Source: Clostridia bacterium (GTDB lineage Bacteria; Bacillota_A; Clostridia; Oscillospirales; UBA929). Taken from it: a DNA stretch of 27,894 nucleotides. The notes beneath the pieces were generated by a model. That model ran no database searches. It was not told the origin of the DNA and saw nothing but the letters and a program-made list of their open reading frames with translations. This document shows, piece after piece, positions 20,083 to 27,783 of this stretch (positions are counted from its first letter, which is position 1; the number at the start of each line of letters is the position of its first letter). Location: assembly GCA_026001245.1 (NCBI GenBank), contig BNZR01000013.1, forward strand, positions 1 through 27,894. Reading direction: 5' to 3'. Made by a program: the position numbers and the translations under genes.

Positions 20083-20661
20083 GTGGCAAAGGCAGACGGC
20101 GCGGGCGGTTCAAGTGGAACACCGCCGAGCGGGAACAAAAAACGGTACAACTCACACGCAATGGCAGTTATTCTCGACCTATCGGAGCGGCGCGTACGTC
20201 AATTGCGCGACGAGGGCATATTAAAAGAGGATTCCCGCCTTGTGGGAATGTATGAGCTTGTCCCCAACGTCCGCGCCTACGTCAGATTTTTACGCAACGG
20301 CGACGCGGCGGGCGATGGCACGGGCAAGGTGGACTACAACACCGAACGCGCCTTACTCATGCGGGCAAAGCGTCAAAGAGAGGAATTCGACCTGCGCTTA
20401 CGAGCGGGCGAACTCCACGAAACGGCAGATATTGAAAACACTTTTATGTCAGCACTAGCCAACTTCAAGAGCCGTCTAATGGGCATACCGTCTAAATTAT
20501 CGCCTATACTCTCGAAAAAGACCGATAAAACGGAGATTTACCGCATAATTAAAGCCGCGACAGACGAAGCGTTAAACGAAATGTCCCACTTTGGGGACAC
20601 CTTACGGGAGGGAAAAGACGTTGAAAGAAGCGACACAAAAAATGCTGACGAGAGTATTTGA
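20083..20661 (+). CDS. Terminase small subunit, Nu1-like
   Basis: The 192-residue protein, GTG start after ACGAGGTGAAATAGA, has an N-terminal winged-helix-like region (HAMAVILDLSERRVRQLRDE, then GILKED) and a central helix with NTERALLMRAKRQREEFDLR, as in Nu1/DUF1441 small terminases. Lambda Nu1 binds cos and works with GpA. It is directly followed, with a 41-base overlap, by the GpA-type large subunit. An N-terminal Gly/Ser/Pro-rich segment (ADGAGGSSGTPPSG) precedes the HTH. Confidence 0.75.
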   Translation: MAKADGAGGSSGTPPSGNKKRYNSHAMAVILDLSERRVRQLRDEGILKEDSRLVGMYELVPNVRAYVRFLRNGDAAGDGTGKVDYNTERALLMRAKRQREEFDLRLRAGELHETADIENTFMSALANFKSRLMGIPSKLSPILSKKTDKTEIYRIIKAATDEALNEMSHFGDTLREGKDVERSDTKNADESI

Positions 20662-22450
20662 AACCCTTAAACCGCCGCCCGACATCACCTTATCGGAATG
20701 GGCGGACGAATTCCGCCGTTTGTCGTCTAAAACCTCTGTAGAGCCGGGCAAGTGGAATACAGATAAAGCCCCGTATCAGCGCGAAATCATGAACGCCATC
20801 ACCGACTTAAAGACACAAAAGGTGGTTATTATGAGCGCGGCACAAATCGGAAAGACGGACGGATTTATACTCAACACAATAGGCTACTTCATGCACTACG
20901 ACCCATCACCGATTATGGTTTTACAGCCGACCTTACAGCTTGCGGAGATGTTCAGTAAAAACAAATTAACGCCCATGCTCTCCGAAACGCCTATACTATC
21001 CGGGCTTGTCAGCGAAAAACGCCGAGATTCGGGCAATAAGATTTTACAAAAGGTTTTTCCCGGTGGGCATGTTACAATGGTTGGGGCAAATTCTCCCTCG
21101 TCACTATCCAGCCATTCAATTAGGATATTGCTTGCCGACGAAGTGGACCGTTACCCGGTAAGCGCGGGCAAGGAGGGCGACCCACTTTTACTCGCCGTCA
21201 AACGTCAGACAACCTTTTGGAATAAAAAAGAGGTCAACACAAGCACCCCGACCATAAAAGGAATCAGCCGGATAGAACTTGAATATGAAAACAGCACCCG
21301 CGAGGTATGGAATGTCCCTTGTCCGCTTTGCGGTGAGTATCAGCCCTTAGAGTGGGCGGGTGTTATGTTCAATAAGGAAAATTTAGACGAAATCGAATAC
21401 GCTTGTGTAGCTTGTGGCGGGCGAGCAAGTGAAACGGCATGGAAAGAGCTATATACAAAGGGGAAATTTATAGCCCAATACCCGAAACGGCGCGTTCGCG
21501 GCTTCCATCTTAATTCGCTTGCGTCCCTGTTTGTTAACTGGCGCGAAATAGTGGAAAGTTTTATAACTGCGACAGAAGAAAGCAAAAAGGGCAATATCGA
21601 GCTATTAAAAGTTTGGACTAATACCGAAATGGGGCAGACGTGGGAGGAACAAGGCATTAGTATAGAAGTCGACGAACTCATGGCGCGGCGCGAGATGTAT
21701 AACTGCGAAGTGCCGGAGGGTGTTATGTTGCTGACAGCGGGTGTGGATACCCAAGATAATCGCTTTGAGGTTGAAATCGTCGGATGGGGCGCGGACCGTG
21801 AAAGTTGGGGAATTAGATATGAAGTGATTCCCGGCGACTTACGGCAAGCCGAGGTGTGGGACAAATTGGACGCACTCTTGTCCAAGACATTCACACGGGC
21901 GGACGGCGGGCTATTAAAGATTGTCTTTGTTTGCATGGACGTACAGGGACATTATTTCAATCAAGCATGTAAATTCTGCAAGGCGCGGGAGATTAGGGGA
22001 GTTCGCGCCATACGCGGCGGAAGCAGCGGCTTTGAAAAAGGCTATATTCCGAAGCCCTCAACCAACAACCGCGAACAAGCGAAACTATATACGTTGGGTG
22101 TCAGCACAGGCAAGAGCCTAATTTATCAGTCCTTGACGGTCAAGCAGGAGGGACCGAATTATTGCCACTTTCCCAAAGAAGCCGAAAAGGGATATTCGGA
22201 AACCTATTTTAAGGGTTTGACCGCCGAAACGCTACGTATGACCTATAAGCGCGGGCGGGCAGTCTACTTTTGGGACTTAAAAGAGCGTCACCGCCGTAAC
22301 GAGCCATTAGACTGCCGAAATTACGCCCAAGCCGCCTATGAAATCTGCGGGTTGTCCTCAAAACTGGTTGATACCGCTTACGGCGGCAACACGGGCGCGG
22401 CACAACCGCGCAAGAAAAAGGGGCGGCGCGTCCTGTCAAAGGGGATTTGA
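20621..22450 (+). CDS. Terminase large subunit, lambda GpA family
   Basis: The 609-residue protein has the GpA layout: LSEWADEFRRL (24-34), Walker A in SAAQIGKT (72-79), Walker B with LLADEVD (170-176), and two CxxC pairs (CPLCGE and CVACGG) in a zinc-binding insertion. The C-terminal nuclease region starts at TAGVDTQDNRFEVEIVGWG and has further acidic residues (VCMDVQGH, a SETYFKGLTAE segment). It packages DNA into proheads by ATP hydrolysis and cuts at the packaging site. TTG 20621 is preferred because ACGGGAGGGAAAAGACG lies before it; ATG 20642 is a weaker alternative. It overlaps the Nu1-like gene by 41 bases. Confidence 0.93.
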   Translation: MKEATQKMLTRVFETLKPPPDITLSEWADEFRRLSSKTSVEPGKWNTDKAPYQREIMNAITDLKTQKVVIMSAAQIGKTDGFILNTIGYFMHYDPSPIMVLQPTLQLAEMFSKNKLTPMLSETPILSGLVSEKRRDSGNKILQKVFPGGHVTMVGANSPSSLSSHSIRILLADEVDRYPVSAGKEGDPLLLAVKRQTTFWNKKEVNTSTPTIKGISRIELEYENSTREVWNVPCPLCGEYQPLEWAGVMFNKENLDEIEYACVACGGRASETAWKELYTKGKFIAQYPKRRVRGFHLNSLASLFVNWREIVESFITATEESKKGNIELLKVWTNTEMGQTWEEQGISIEVDELMARREMYNCEVPEGVMLLTAGVDTQDNRFEVEIVGWGADRESWGIRYEVIPGDLRQAEVWDKLDALLSKTFTRADGGLLKIVFVCMDVQGHYFNQACKFCKAREIRGVRAIRGGSSGFEKGYIPKPSTNNREQAKLYTLGVSTGKSLIYQSLTVKQEGPNYCHFPKEAEKGYSETYFKGLTAETLRMTYKRGRAVYFWDLKERHRRNEPLDCRNYAQAAYEICGLSSKLVDTAYGGNTGAAQPRKKKGRRVLSKGI

Positions 22451-22474
22451 AAAAAGTCAAGCGTTTTTCAAAAG

Positions 22475-22492
22475 ATGATACGCTATGATACG
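22475..22492 (+). repeat. Two direct ATGATACG repeats 10 bases apart
   Basis: ATGATACG occurs at 22475-22482 and 22485-22492, spaced exactly 10 bases, so both copies face the same side of the helix, directly upstream of the extended -10 promoter at 22500-22508. This suggests an activator or repressor site controlling the head genes. Confidence 0.65.
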
Positions 22493-22499
22493 TTTTCTG

Positions 22500-22508
22500 T
22501 GATATAAT
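22500..22508 (+). promoter_or_regulatory. Extended -10 promoter before the head genes
   Basis: The sequence TGATATAAT (22500-22508) is a perfect extended -10 element. No good -35 box lies at the right distance; a paired repeat (22475-22492) covers that area, which suggests activator-dependent expression. It would drive the connector, portal, protease, capsid and later genes separately from the terminase transcript. Confidence 0.65.
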
Positions 22509-22545
22509 TGTACCATGAGAAAATCTACAAAGGAGGGAATCAGCC

Positions 22546-22788
22546 GTGACGACAGGCGGAATAACCCTTGAAACAGCGCGGCAACACCTCCAAAGATGGC
22601 TTGACGCGGAGTTTGAGCTTGCCACAAGTCAATCCTACACGATAGGCACAAGGCAGTTGACCCGCGCCAACCTAAACGCCGTCCGAGCGGAGATAGAATA
22701 CTGGAGCGGCAAGGTTGCCCAACTGGAACTAGCCCAAAGCGGCAAGCGGCGCAATCGAGCCTATACCGTAGTACCCCGACACATATAA
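22546..22788 (+). CDS. DUF6148 / gpW-like head-tail connector
   Basis: The 80-residue protein, GTG start after AAAGGAGGGAATCAGCC, matches the DUF6148 pattern: ITLETARQHLQRWLDAEFEL (6-25), the SYTIGTRQLTRANLNAV segment (30-46) and EIEYWSGKVAQLE. It sits between terminase and portal, exactly where lambda has gpW, and its size fits a head-completion protein. It is translated from the promoter at 22500-22508. The upstream ATG at 22515 gives only an 18-residue peptide and is not the start. Confidence 0.78.
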   Translation: MTTGGITLETARQHLQRWLDAEFELATSQSYTIGTRQLTRANLNAVRAEIEYWSGKVAQLELAQSGKRRNRAYTVVPRHI

Positions 22789-22792
22789 ACCC

Positions 22793-22821
22793 AAACGCGC
22801 ACCCCGAACGGGGGCGCGTTT
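22793..22821 (+). other. Strong hairpin between connector and portal genes
   Basis: AAACGCGC (22793-22800) and GCGCGTTT (22814-22821) pair exactly, with an inner CCCC/GGGG stem and a GAAC loop (one bulged A). The stem is long and GC-rich but is followed by AACTTTG, not a T tract. It may be a weak terminator or an RNA stability element that adjusts relative levels of connector and portal. Confidence 0.6.
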
Positions 22822-22846
22822 AACTTTGCCCCTTGGAGGTGAGCGT

Positions 22847-24388
22847 GTGAATATTATAGACAAGGCAATATCGGCGTTCGCGCCCGCTGCGGCGTTGAAA
22901 CGCGTGGGCGCAAGACAACGCCTTGAAATTCTAACAAACAGCGGCTATAGCAATTACGGGGCAAATCACGTTAAGAAATTCGCCATAGGTTGGCAATCGC
23001 ACAGCGGAGACGCGCAAAGCGACATCATAGATAATCTATCAACGCTTCGGCAGCGAAGCCGCGACCTCTACATGGGCGTTCCTATCGCCACAGGCGCATT
23101 AAAGACGTTCCGCACAAACGTGGTGGGTGTCGGCTTAACCCTTAAAAGCACAATTGACCCCACCGTACTAAAAATCACGGAGGAACAGGCGCGGGAAATC
23201 GAGCGGCTTATAGAACGTGAATTTGACTTATGGGCGGATAGCGAAAATTGCGACGCTGAACGTTTAGATAATTTTTACGAGCTACAGCAACTGGCTTTTC
23301 TCAACTGGCTAATGAGCGGCGACACGTTTGTAATGCTACCCCAAAACACACGCCCAAATAGTCCCTATGACCTCCGCGTACAGCTTATCGAAGCCGACCG
23401 CGTGAGCAACCCGCCCGACGCGATATTAAAAGAGAACATCACGGGCGGCGTTGAAGTAAACGAGCGCGGGGAAGTCACCGCTTACCACATCTGCAACAAG
23501 CACCCCGACCAATTCACGCAAACGCCGCCGCAATGGACGCGGGTAAAGGCATACGGCAACAAGACGGGGCGGCGCAACGTCCTACACCTAATGAATCGTG
23601 AGCGCGTGGGACAGTTACGCGGCGTTCCGCTTCTCTCGCCCGTTATAGAAAGTCTAAAGCAATTGGGGCAATACACCCAAGCGGAGCTTACCGCCGCCGT
23701 GGTGTCGGGACTTTTCGCCGTCTTTATCGAGAAGAAGAACGCAAGCGGAGAGCCACCCATAGATGGAATGTACAGCAGGGCGGAGCAACTAGACCCCGAC
23801 GACGACCGTAGTATTGAGCTTGCGCCCGGTATTGTCCTAGACCTTGAAGATGGGGAGGAAGCTAAACCCGTGACCCCCGGCAGACCAAACGGCAACTTTG
23901 ACCCGTTTGTTATCGCGATATGCCGCCAAATCGGCGCGGCGTTGGAATTACCCTACGAACTGCTTGTAAAGAACTTTGACGCGTCCTACAGCGCGTCACG
24001 CGGGGCGTTGCTTGAAGCGTGGAAAGGCTTCAAGATGTACCGGGCATGGCTTAGCAATGACTTTTGCCAACCGATATTTGAAGAATGGCTTGACGAAGCC
24101 GTGGCAAAGGGACGCATAGCCGCGCCGGGCTATTTTTCAGACCCCGCGATACGCAAGGCATACGGCACAGCCGAGTGGCACGGTCCCGCGCAAGGGACGC
24201 TTGACCCCGTTAAAGAAGTCACTGCCGCCGTTATCCGCGTTAAAAACGGCTTTTCGACACACGAGCGCGAATCAATGGAGATGAACGGAACGGACTTCCA
24301 CAAAAATATCATGACATTAAAACGCGAAGAAGAACTTTTAAGGGAGGTTTACCCCAATGTCACAATCAAAAGTACCGTCCAAAAGTAA
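22847..24388 (+). CDS. Portal protein, lambda GpB family
   Basis: The 513-residue protein matches lambda-type portals: N-terminal NSGYSNYGANHVKKFAIGW, the NLSTLRQRSRDLYMGVPIATGALKT block (63-88), NVVGVGL, the conserved LNWLMSGDTFVMLP region and the C-terminal EAWKGFKMYRAWL. The portal forms the 12-subunit ring through which DNA passes. GTG 22847 follows TTGGAGGTGAGCGT; the TTG at 22826 overlaps that ribosome binding site. Its end overlaps by 32 bases the protease gene. Confidence 0.92.
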   Translation: MNIIDKAISAFAPAAALKRVGARQRLEILTNSGYSNYGANHVKKFAIGWQSHSGDAQSDIIDNLSTLRQRSRDLYMGVPIATGALKTFRTNVVGVGLTLKSTIDPTVLKITEEQAREIERLIEREFDLWADSENCDAERLDNFYELQQLAFLNWLMSGDTFVMLPQNTRPNSPYDLRVQLIEADRVSNPPDAILKENITGGVEVNERGEVTAYHICNKHPDQFTQTPPQWTRVKAYGNKTGRRNVLHLMNRERVGQLRGVPLLSPVIESLKQLGQYTQAELTAAVVSGLFAVFIEKKNASGEPPIDGMYSRAEQLDPDDDRSIELAPGIVLDLEDGEEAKPVTPGRPNGNFDPFVIAICRQIGAALELPYELLVKNFDASYSASRGALLEAWKGFKMYRAWLSNDFCQPIFEEWLDEAVAKGRIAAPGYFSDPAIRKAYGTAEWHGPAQGTLDPVKEVTAAVIRVKNGFSTHERESMEMNGTDFHKNIMTLKREEELLREVYPNVTIKSTVQK

Positions 24389-25469
24389 AAAGTTTTGGAA
24401 TTTCAGTCCGCCCAAGAACGCCGAACCCGCCGAGTTGATACTTTACGGGGAAATATCGGACGTGTCATGGTGGGGCGACGAAGTGACCCCGCGCCAGTTC
24501 AGCGACGAATTAAAGGCTTTAGGGGATATTCGCGAACTCACGGTACGCATAAACAGCGGAGGCGGTGACGTATTCGCCGCACAAGCGATTTACACCCGCC
24601 TAAAAGACCACAAGGCACACATCACAGTCAAGATTGATGGTGTGGCGGCTTCGGCAGCGACGATTATAGCAATGGCGGGCGACAAGATTCTTATTCCTGA
24701 AAACGGGACGTTCATGGTTCACAATGTCAAGTTGGGGCTTGCGGGTTACTACGACGCGAATAGCCTTAATTCTTTTATCGGGGAGTTACAGACCGTCGAG
24801 CGGGGCATTATCGCCGCGTATGTCGGACGCACTAAGAAAAGCGCGGAGGATATAGCCGCCCTAATGAACGCCACGACATGGTACACAGGCGCGGAAGCCG
24901 TGGAAAACGGCTTTTGTGACGAACTCATGTTTGCGGAGGTCAAGACAAAGGCGGAGAACAACAGCCGGGTTTTTGTCAACTCCGTGGCTTGCGATTTTTC
25001 GCGCTATACCAATATTCCAACACGTTTGTTAAACACTCGCGACGCGGACGGCGGCGGGAGTTTACAAAATATTAGCAATGAAAGGAAAGACGACCACATG
25101 GACATCAAAAACACCCAAGATTTGCGGGCGGCGTTCCCCGATTTGGTGAAACAGATTGAGGACACTGCCGCCGAAACCGCGAGAAACGCCGAGCGGGAAC
25201 GCCTTAAAGCGATTGATGGCGCGACGCTTAAAGGCTTTGAAAATCTCGCGGAGGAAGCGAAGTACGTAACCCCCGTGGACGCGGGAGTCTACGCGCTTAA
25301 ACTTGCCGCCAAGCAGCGGGACCAGGGAGCGGACTTCCTCAAAAACCGCGCCGCCGACGTTGCAGACAGCGGCATAGAGGGCGTAGCGGCGCACAACACC
25401 GAAACGGGTAACACAAAAGCGGACGACTGGGGCGATATTATTAACCGCGCCTTGCCCGCGAAAAATTAA
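24357..25469 (+). CDS. Head maturation protease (ClpP-like) with scaffold domain
   Basis: Residues 1-200 form a ClpP/S14-type protease like that of lambda gene C: INSGGGDVFAAQ (65-76), GVAASAAT with the nucleophile S99, and FMVHN with H122. The rest (residues about 245-370) looks like scaffold: AAFPDLVKQIEDTAAETARN, NAERERLKAIDGATL. The protease cleaves scaffold and itself as the head matures. GGGAGGTTTACCCC precedes ATG 24357. An internal ATG at 25098 with its own GAAAGGAAAG could produce scaffold alone, as Nu3 within lambda C. Confidence 0.9.
   Translation: MSQSKVPSKSKKFWNFSPPKNAEPAELILYGEISDVSWWGDEVTPRQFSDELKALGDIRELTVRINSGGGDVFAAQAIYTRLKDHKAHITVKIDGVAASAATIIAMAGDKILIPENGTFMVHNVKLGLAGYYDANSLNSFIGELQTVERGIIAAYVGRTKKSAEDIAALMNATTWYTGAEAVENGFCDELMFAEVKTKAENNSRVFVNSVACDFSRYTNIPTRLLNTRDADGGGSLQNISNERKDDHMDIKNTQDLRAAFPDLVKQIEDTAAETARNAERERLKAIDGATLKGFENLAEEAKYVTPVDAGVYALKLAAKQRDQGADFLKNRAADVADSGIEGVAAHNTETGNTKADDWGDIINRALPAKN
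25098..25469 (+). CDS. Nested scaffolding protein start inside the protease gene
   Basis: ATG 25098 lies 12 bases after GAAAGGAAAG and in frame with the protease, giving a 123-residue protein beginning MDIKNTQDLRAAFPDLVKQI. It is mostly helical and charged, with the helix ETARNAERERLKAID. Lambda makes Nu3 scaffold in just this way from within gene C. Whether the internal start is used here is an inference. Confidence 0.55.
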   Translation: MDIKNTQDLRAAFPDLVKQIEDTAAETARNAERERLKAIDGATLKGFENLAEEAKYVTPVDAGVYALKLAAKQRDQGADFLKNRAADVADSGIEGVAAHNTETGNTKADDWGDIINRALPAKN

Positions 25470-25481
25470 GGAGGCACAGCA

Positions 25482-25877
25482 ATGGACGTTATAGGGACCT
25501 ACACGCCCGACAATTTTCTTGCGGGCAATTTTCCGATTGAGCGCGTCGCCGCCGTCGCGGGTACTGGCGGAGTTAAACGCCACGCCCCCGTCAAGTGCGA
25601 CACAGACGGTACAATTATTCCTGTTGTATTCATTGACGGCACGGCGGCAATACCCCCGACCGAAGACCCATTTAACCCCGGCGCACCCGCGACGACCGCC
25701 GAGGGTAACACATCAGCGGGCTTATACGGTATCGCGGCGGAAGCCGCCGAAGAGGGCGCGGAAACCGTGGTATATCTGACGGGTGACTTCTTCGCCGCCG
25801 CGCTTGAGTTTGAAACCGACGTAACTGCCGACCTAATCAAAGGCGCGTTCCGCGCCATATCTATTTTCTTGAAATAA
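25482..25877 (+). CDS. Head decoration protein, lambda gpD-like
   Basis: The 131-residue protein follows the protease, as gpD does in lambda, and has the gpD-like pattern: a flexible N-terminal arm (TPDNFLAGNFPIERVAAVAG), Gly/Ala-rich beta segments and a closing DLIKGAFRAISIFLK. Decoration proteins sit as trimers on the expanded capsid and stabilise it. AAGGAGGCACAGCA precedes the ATG. The central Pro/Ala/Thr-rich stretch (PPTEDPFNPGAPATTAEGN) is a surface loop. Confidence 0.85.
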   Translation: MDVIGTYTPDNFLAGNFPIERVAAVAGTGGVKRHAPVKCDTDGTIIPVVFIDGTAAIPPTEDPFNPGAPATTAEGNTSAGLYGIAAEAAEEGAETVVYLTGDFFAAALEFETDVTADLIKGAFRAISIFLK

Positions 25878-25890
25878 GGAGTGATAACAA

Positions 25891-26946
25891 ATGCCGCCTA
25901 TTAACATCGTGGACCTTTACACCCCGCGCACTATGGCTAAAATCGTTAGTCGTATGCCGCCCGTCCGCAAGTTTTTCACGAATACCCTTTTTCGTAACGT
26001 GCAGACGTTTCACACAAAGAGTATTGACGTGGACTTCAAAAAAGGCAACCGCGCACTTGCGCCGTTTGTCCACCCGCGCTTAGGAAGCAAGACGATTCTA
26101 AACACGGGGTATCAAACAAAAACTTACACCCCGCCCGTAATCGCCCACAACAAAATCACGACCGTGGACGACATCTTAGCCCGCGCCTACCAAGAATCGC
26201 TTTATAACGGCAAAACACCCGAAGAACGCGCCGTTATTAAACTCCGCAACGATTACGCCGAGCTTGAAGAAATGCGTATAAGGCGTATCGAGTGGATGGC
26301 GGCACAAGCTATCATGACGGGCAAAATCCCCATTGTCGGCGAGGGTATTAACGAGCTTATAGACTTCGGCTTTACCCAAACCGAAACCCTCACAGGGACC
26401 GACGTATGGACAAGCGCCAACAGTCTACCCCTAAACTACATCAAGAAAATCCGCAAGATTGTACAGCGTGACGGGTACACAAACCCCAACGTCCTGCTTC
26501 TCGCGGACGACGTTGTGGACGCGTTCATAAATAACGCGCAAGTCCAAAAACTGCTTGACATCAAGGGTTACGACCTTGCCGTTATTAAGCCCGTTGAATT
26601 GCCGGACGGCGTAACCTATATCGGCACGTTAAAGGGGTTGGGTTTGGACGTTTACACCTACGACGAATGGTATTTAGACGACTGGACCGACCCCGACGCA
26701 CCCGTACAAAAGCCGCTTATTCCCAGTGGGTATATCGCGCTCTTGTCCACAACGGCGCAATTCTCGCTTTACTATGGCGCGATTGAATGGTTGGATAACG
26801 ACGGGCGTTGGCACACCACAGAGGGTGAGCGCGTCCCGAAATCATGGGTTAAGCACGGTCCCGACCGCCGCTTTATTGAATTGTCTTGCCGTCCGCTCCC
26901 TGTTCCCCATGAAGTCAATTCGTGGTATGTCGCAAAGGTCATATAA
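25891..26946 (+). CDS. Major capsid protein, lambda gpE family
   Basis: The 351-residue length matches lambda gpE (341). The N-terminal NIVDLYTPRTMAKIVSRMPP, the APFVHPRLGSKTI region (57-69), NTGYQTKTYTPPVIAHNK, and the spine helix ELEEMRIRRIEWMAAQAIM are typical of the HK97-fold capsid proteins of this family. It forms the icosahedral shell. AATAAGGAGTGATAACAA precedes ATG 25891. It lies right after the decoration protein. Confidence 0.94.
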   Translation: MPPINIVDLYTPRTMAKIVSRMPPVRKFFTNTLFRNVQTFHTKSIDVDFKKGNRALAPFVHPRLGSKTILNTGYQTKTYTPPVIAHNKITTVDDILARAYQESLYNGKTPEERAVIKLRNDYAELEEMRIRRIEWMAAQAIMTGKIPIVGEGINELIDFGFTQTETLTGTDVWTSANSLPLNYIKKIRKIVQRDGYTNPNVLLLADDVVDAFINNAQVQKLLDIKGYDLAVIKPVELPDGVTYIGTLKGLGLDVYTYDEWYLDDWTDPDAPVQKPLIPSGYIALLSTTAQFSLYYGAIEWLDNDGRWHTTEGERVPKSWVKHGPDRRFIELSCRPLPVPHEVNSWYVAKVI

Positions 26947-26947
26947 A

Positions 26948-27289
26948 ATGACATTCAAAGAACAAGTTGCGAGGGATAACGCGGAGGTTTTCCAAAACAA
27001 CGCCGAATTCGCCGAGCTTATGACGATAAAATACAGCGGCGCGACCTTTGAGGAAATTCCCGTTATCCTTGACCACGACATTATCAAGGACAGAGCCAAG
27101 CCCGCAAACGACCACGCAAGCGGCATAGAACTCTATGACGTGCGGGCATATATCAACGAAGCCAATCTACCCGGCGTTTTCCTCCGAAAAGGAAAAACAA
27201 TAGAAATCGGAGCAAACAAGTATCGGATTGTCCGCGTCGCCTTTGAGATGGGCGAGTATATTTTAGATTGTGAGTTGTTGGACGAATGA
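26948..27289 (+). CDS. Head-tail joining / head completion protein
   Basis: The 113-residue protein starts one base after the capsid stop (26946) and overlaps by 4 bases the next gene. Position and size suggest a lambda FI/FII-like or head-closure protein, with an N-terminal helix (FKEQVARDNAEVFQNNAEFA) and a beta-rich second half (KTIEIGANKYRIVRVAFEMG). The longer open frame from 26726 runs through the capsid gene and is rejected. I do not recognise a named family. Confidence 0.65.
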   Translation: MTFKEQVARDNAEVFQNNAEFAELMTIKYSGATFEEIPVILDHDIIKDRAKPANDHASGIELYDVRAYINEANLPGVFLRKGKTIEIGANKYRIVRVAFEMGEYILDCELLDE

Positions 27290-27783
27290 CTGTCACAAAC
27301 TTAATAGACGCACTTAAAGTGACGGTTGAAACCGCGCTTGACGATCTGATACTCGAAAAGCGCGGTAGTCAAACAAGCCGTAACGCCCGTGAGCCGGACA
27401 GCACATGCGGCGTTAACGCTTACAAGCTCCGCGCCCCTACAGAGGAAGCCGAAACGGAAGAAGTCCCCTACATCATAATTCAGCCACTAAACGGCAACGA
27501 CACACAGGAAGCCGGGCAGTACCCGCAAGCGGACGCAAAGATTAGATTTGTTATAGCGACATATAGCGCGGATAACAGCACGGGCGCGTTGTCCGTGCTG
27601 ACTATTATCGACCGCTTACGCCTTGCGTTCGAGCGGCGCGGCGTTATCGCCGAACAGTATCAGCTTATGCCGCCGCTTGAATGGGTAATCTACCCCGAAG
27701 ATACAGCACCCTATTTTTTAGGGGAAATCTCGACCGTATGGACAATCCCTGCGGTACAACAGGAGGTTAATTTCAATGGCTAA
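27286..27783 (+). CDS. Tail completion / minor tail protein
   Basis: The 165-residue protein overlaps the previous gene by 4 bases. It starts with a helix (NLIDALKVTVETALDDLI), then has a conserved-looking EVPYIIIQPLNGNDTQE segment and KIRFVIATYSADNSTGALSV-type strand, typical of tail-completion proteins of siphophages in this position, which are usually 130-180 residues. It probably caps or terminates the tail tube. The exact family was not identified. Confidence 0.65.
   Translation: MTVTNLIDALKVTVETALDDLILEKRGSQTSRNAREPDSTCGVNAYKLRAPTEEAETEEVPYIIIQPLNGNDTQEAGQYPQADAKIRFVIATYSADNSTGALSVLTIIDRLRLAFERRGVIAEQYQLMPPLEWVIYPEDTAPYFLGEISTVWTIPAVQQEVNFNG

Noticed and set aside
22515..22571. 18-residue leader peptide before the DUF6148 gene
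   Set aside because: ATG 22515 lies within 10 bases of the -10 box and has no ribosome binding site; the good site serves GTG 22546.
25062..25583. Minus-strand frame of 173 codons opposite the protease/scaffold
   Set aside because: It crosses the end of the protease and the start of the decoration gene on the other strand; composition is shadow-like.
26726..26947. Upstream extension of the head-tail joining gene
   Set aside because: It lies inside the capsid gene in another frame; the ATG at 26948 directly after the capsid stop is the sensible start.
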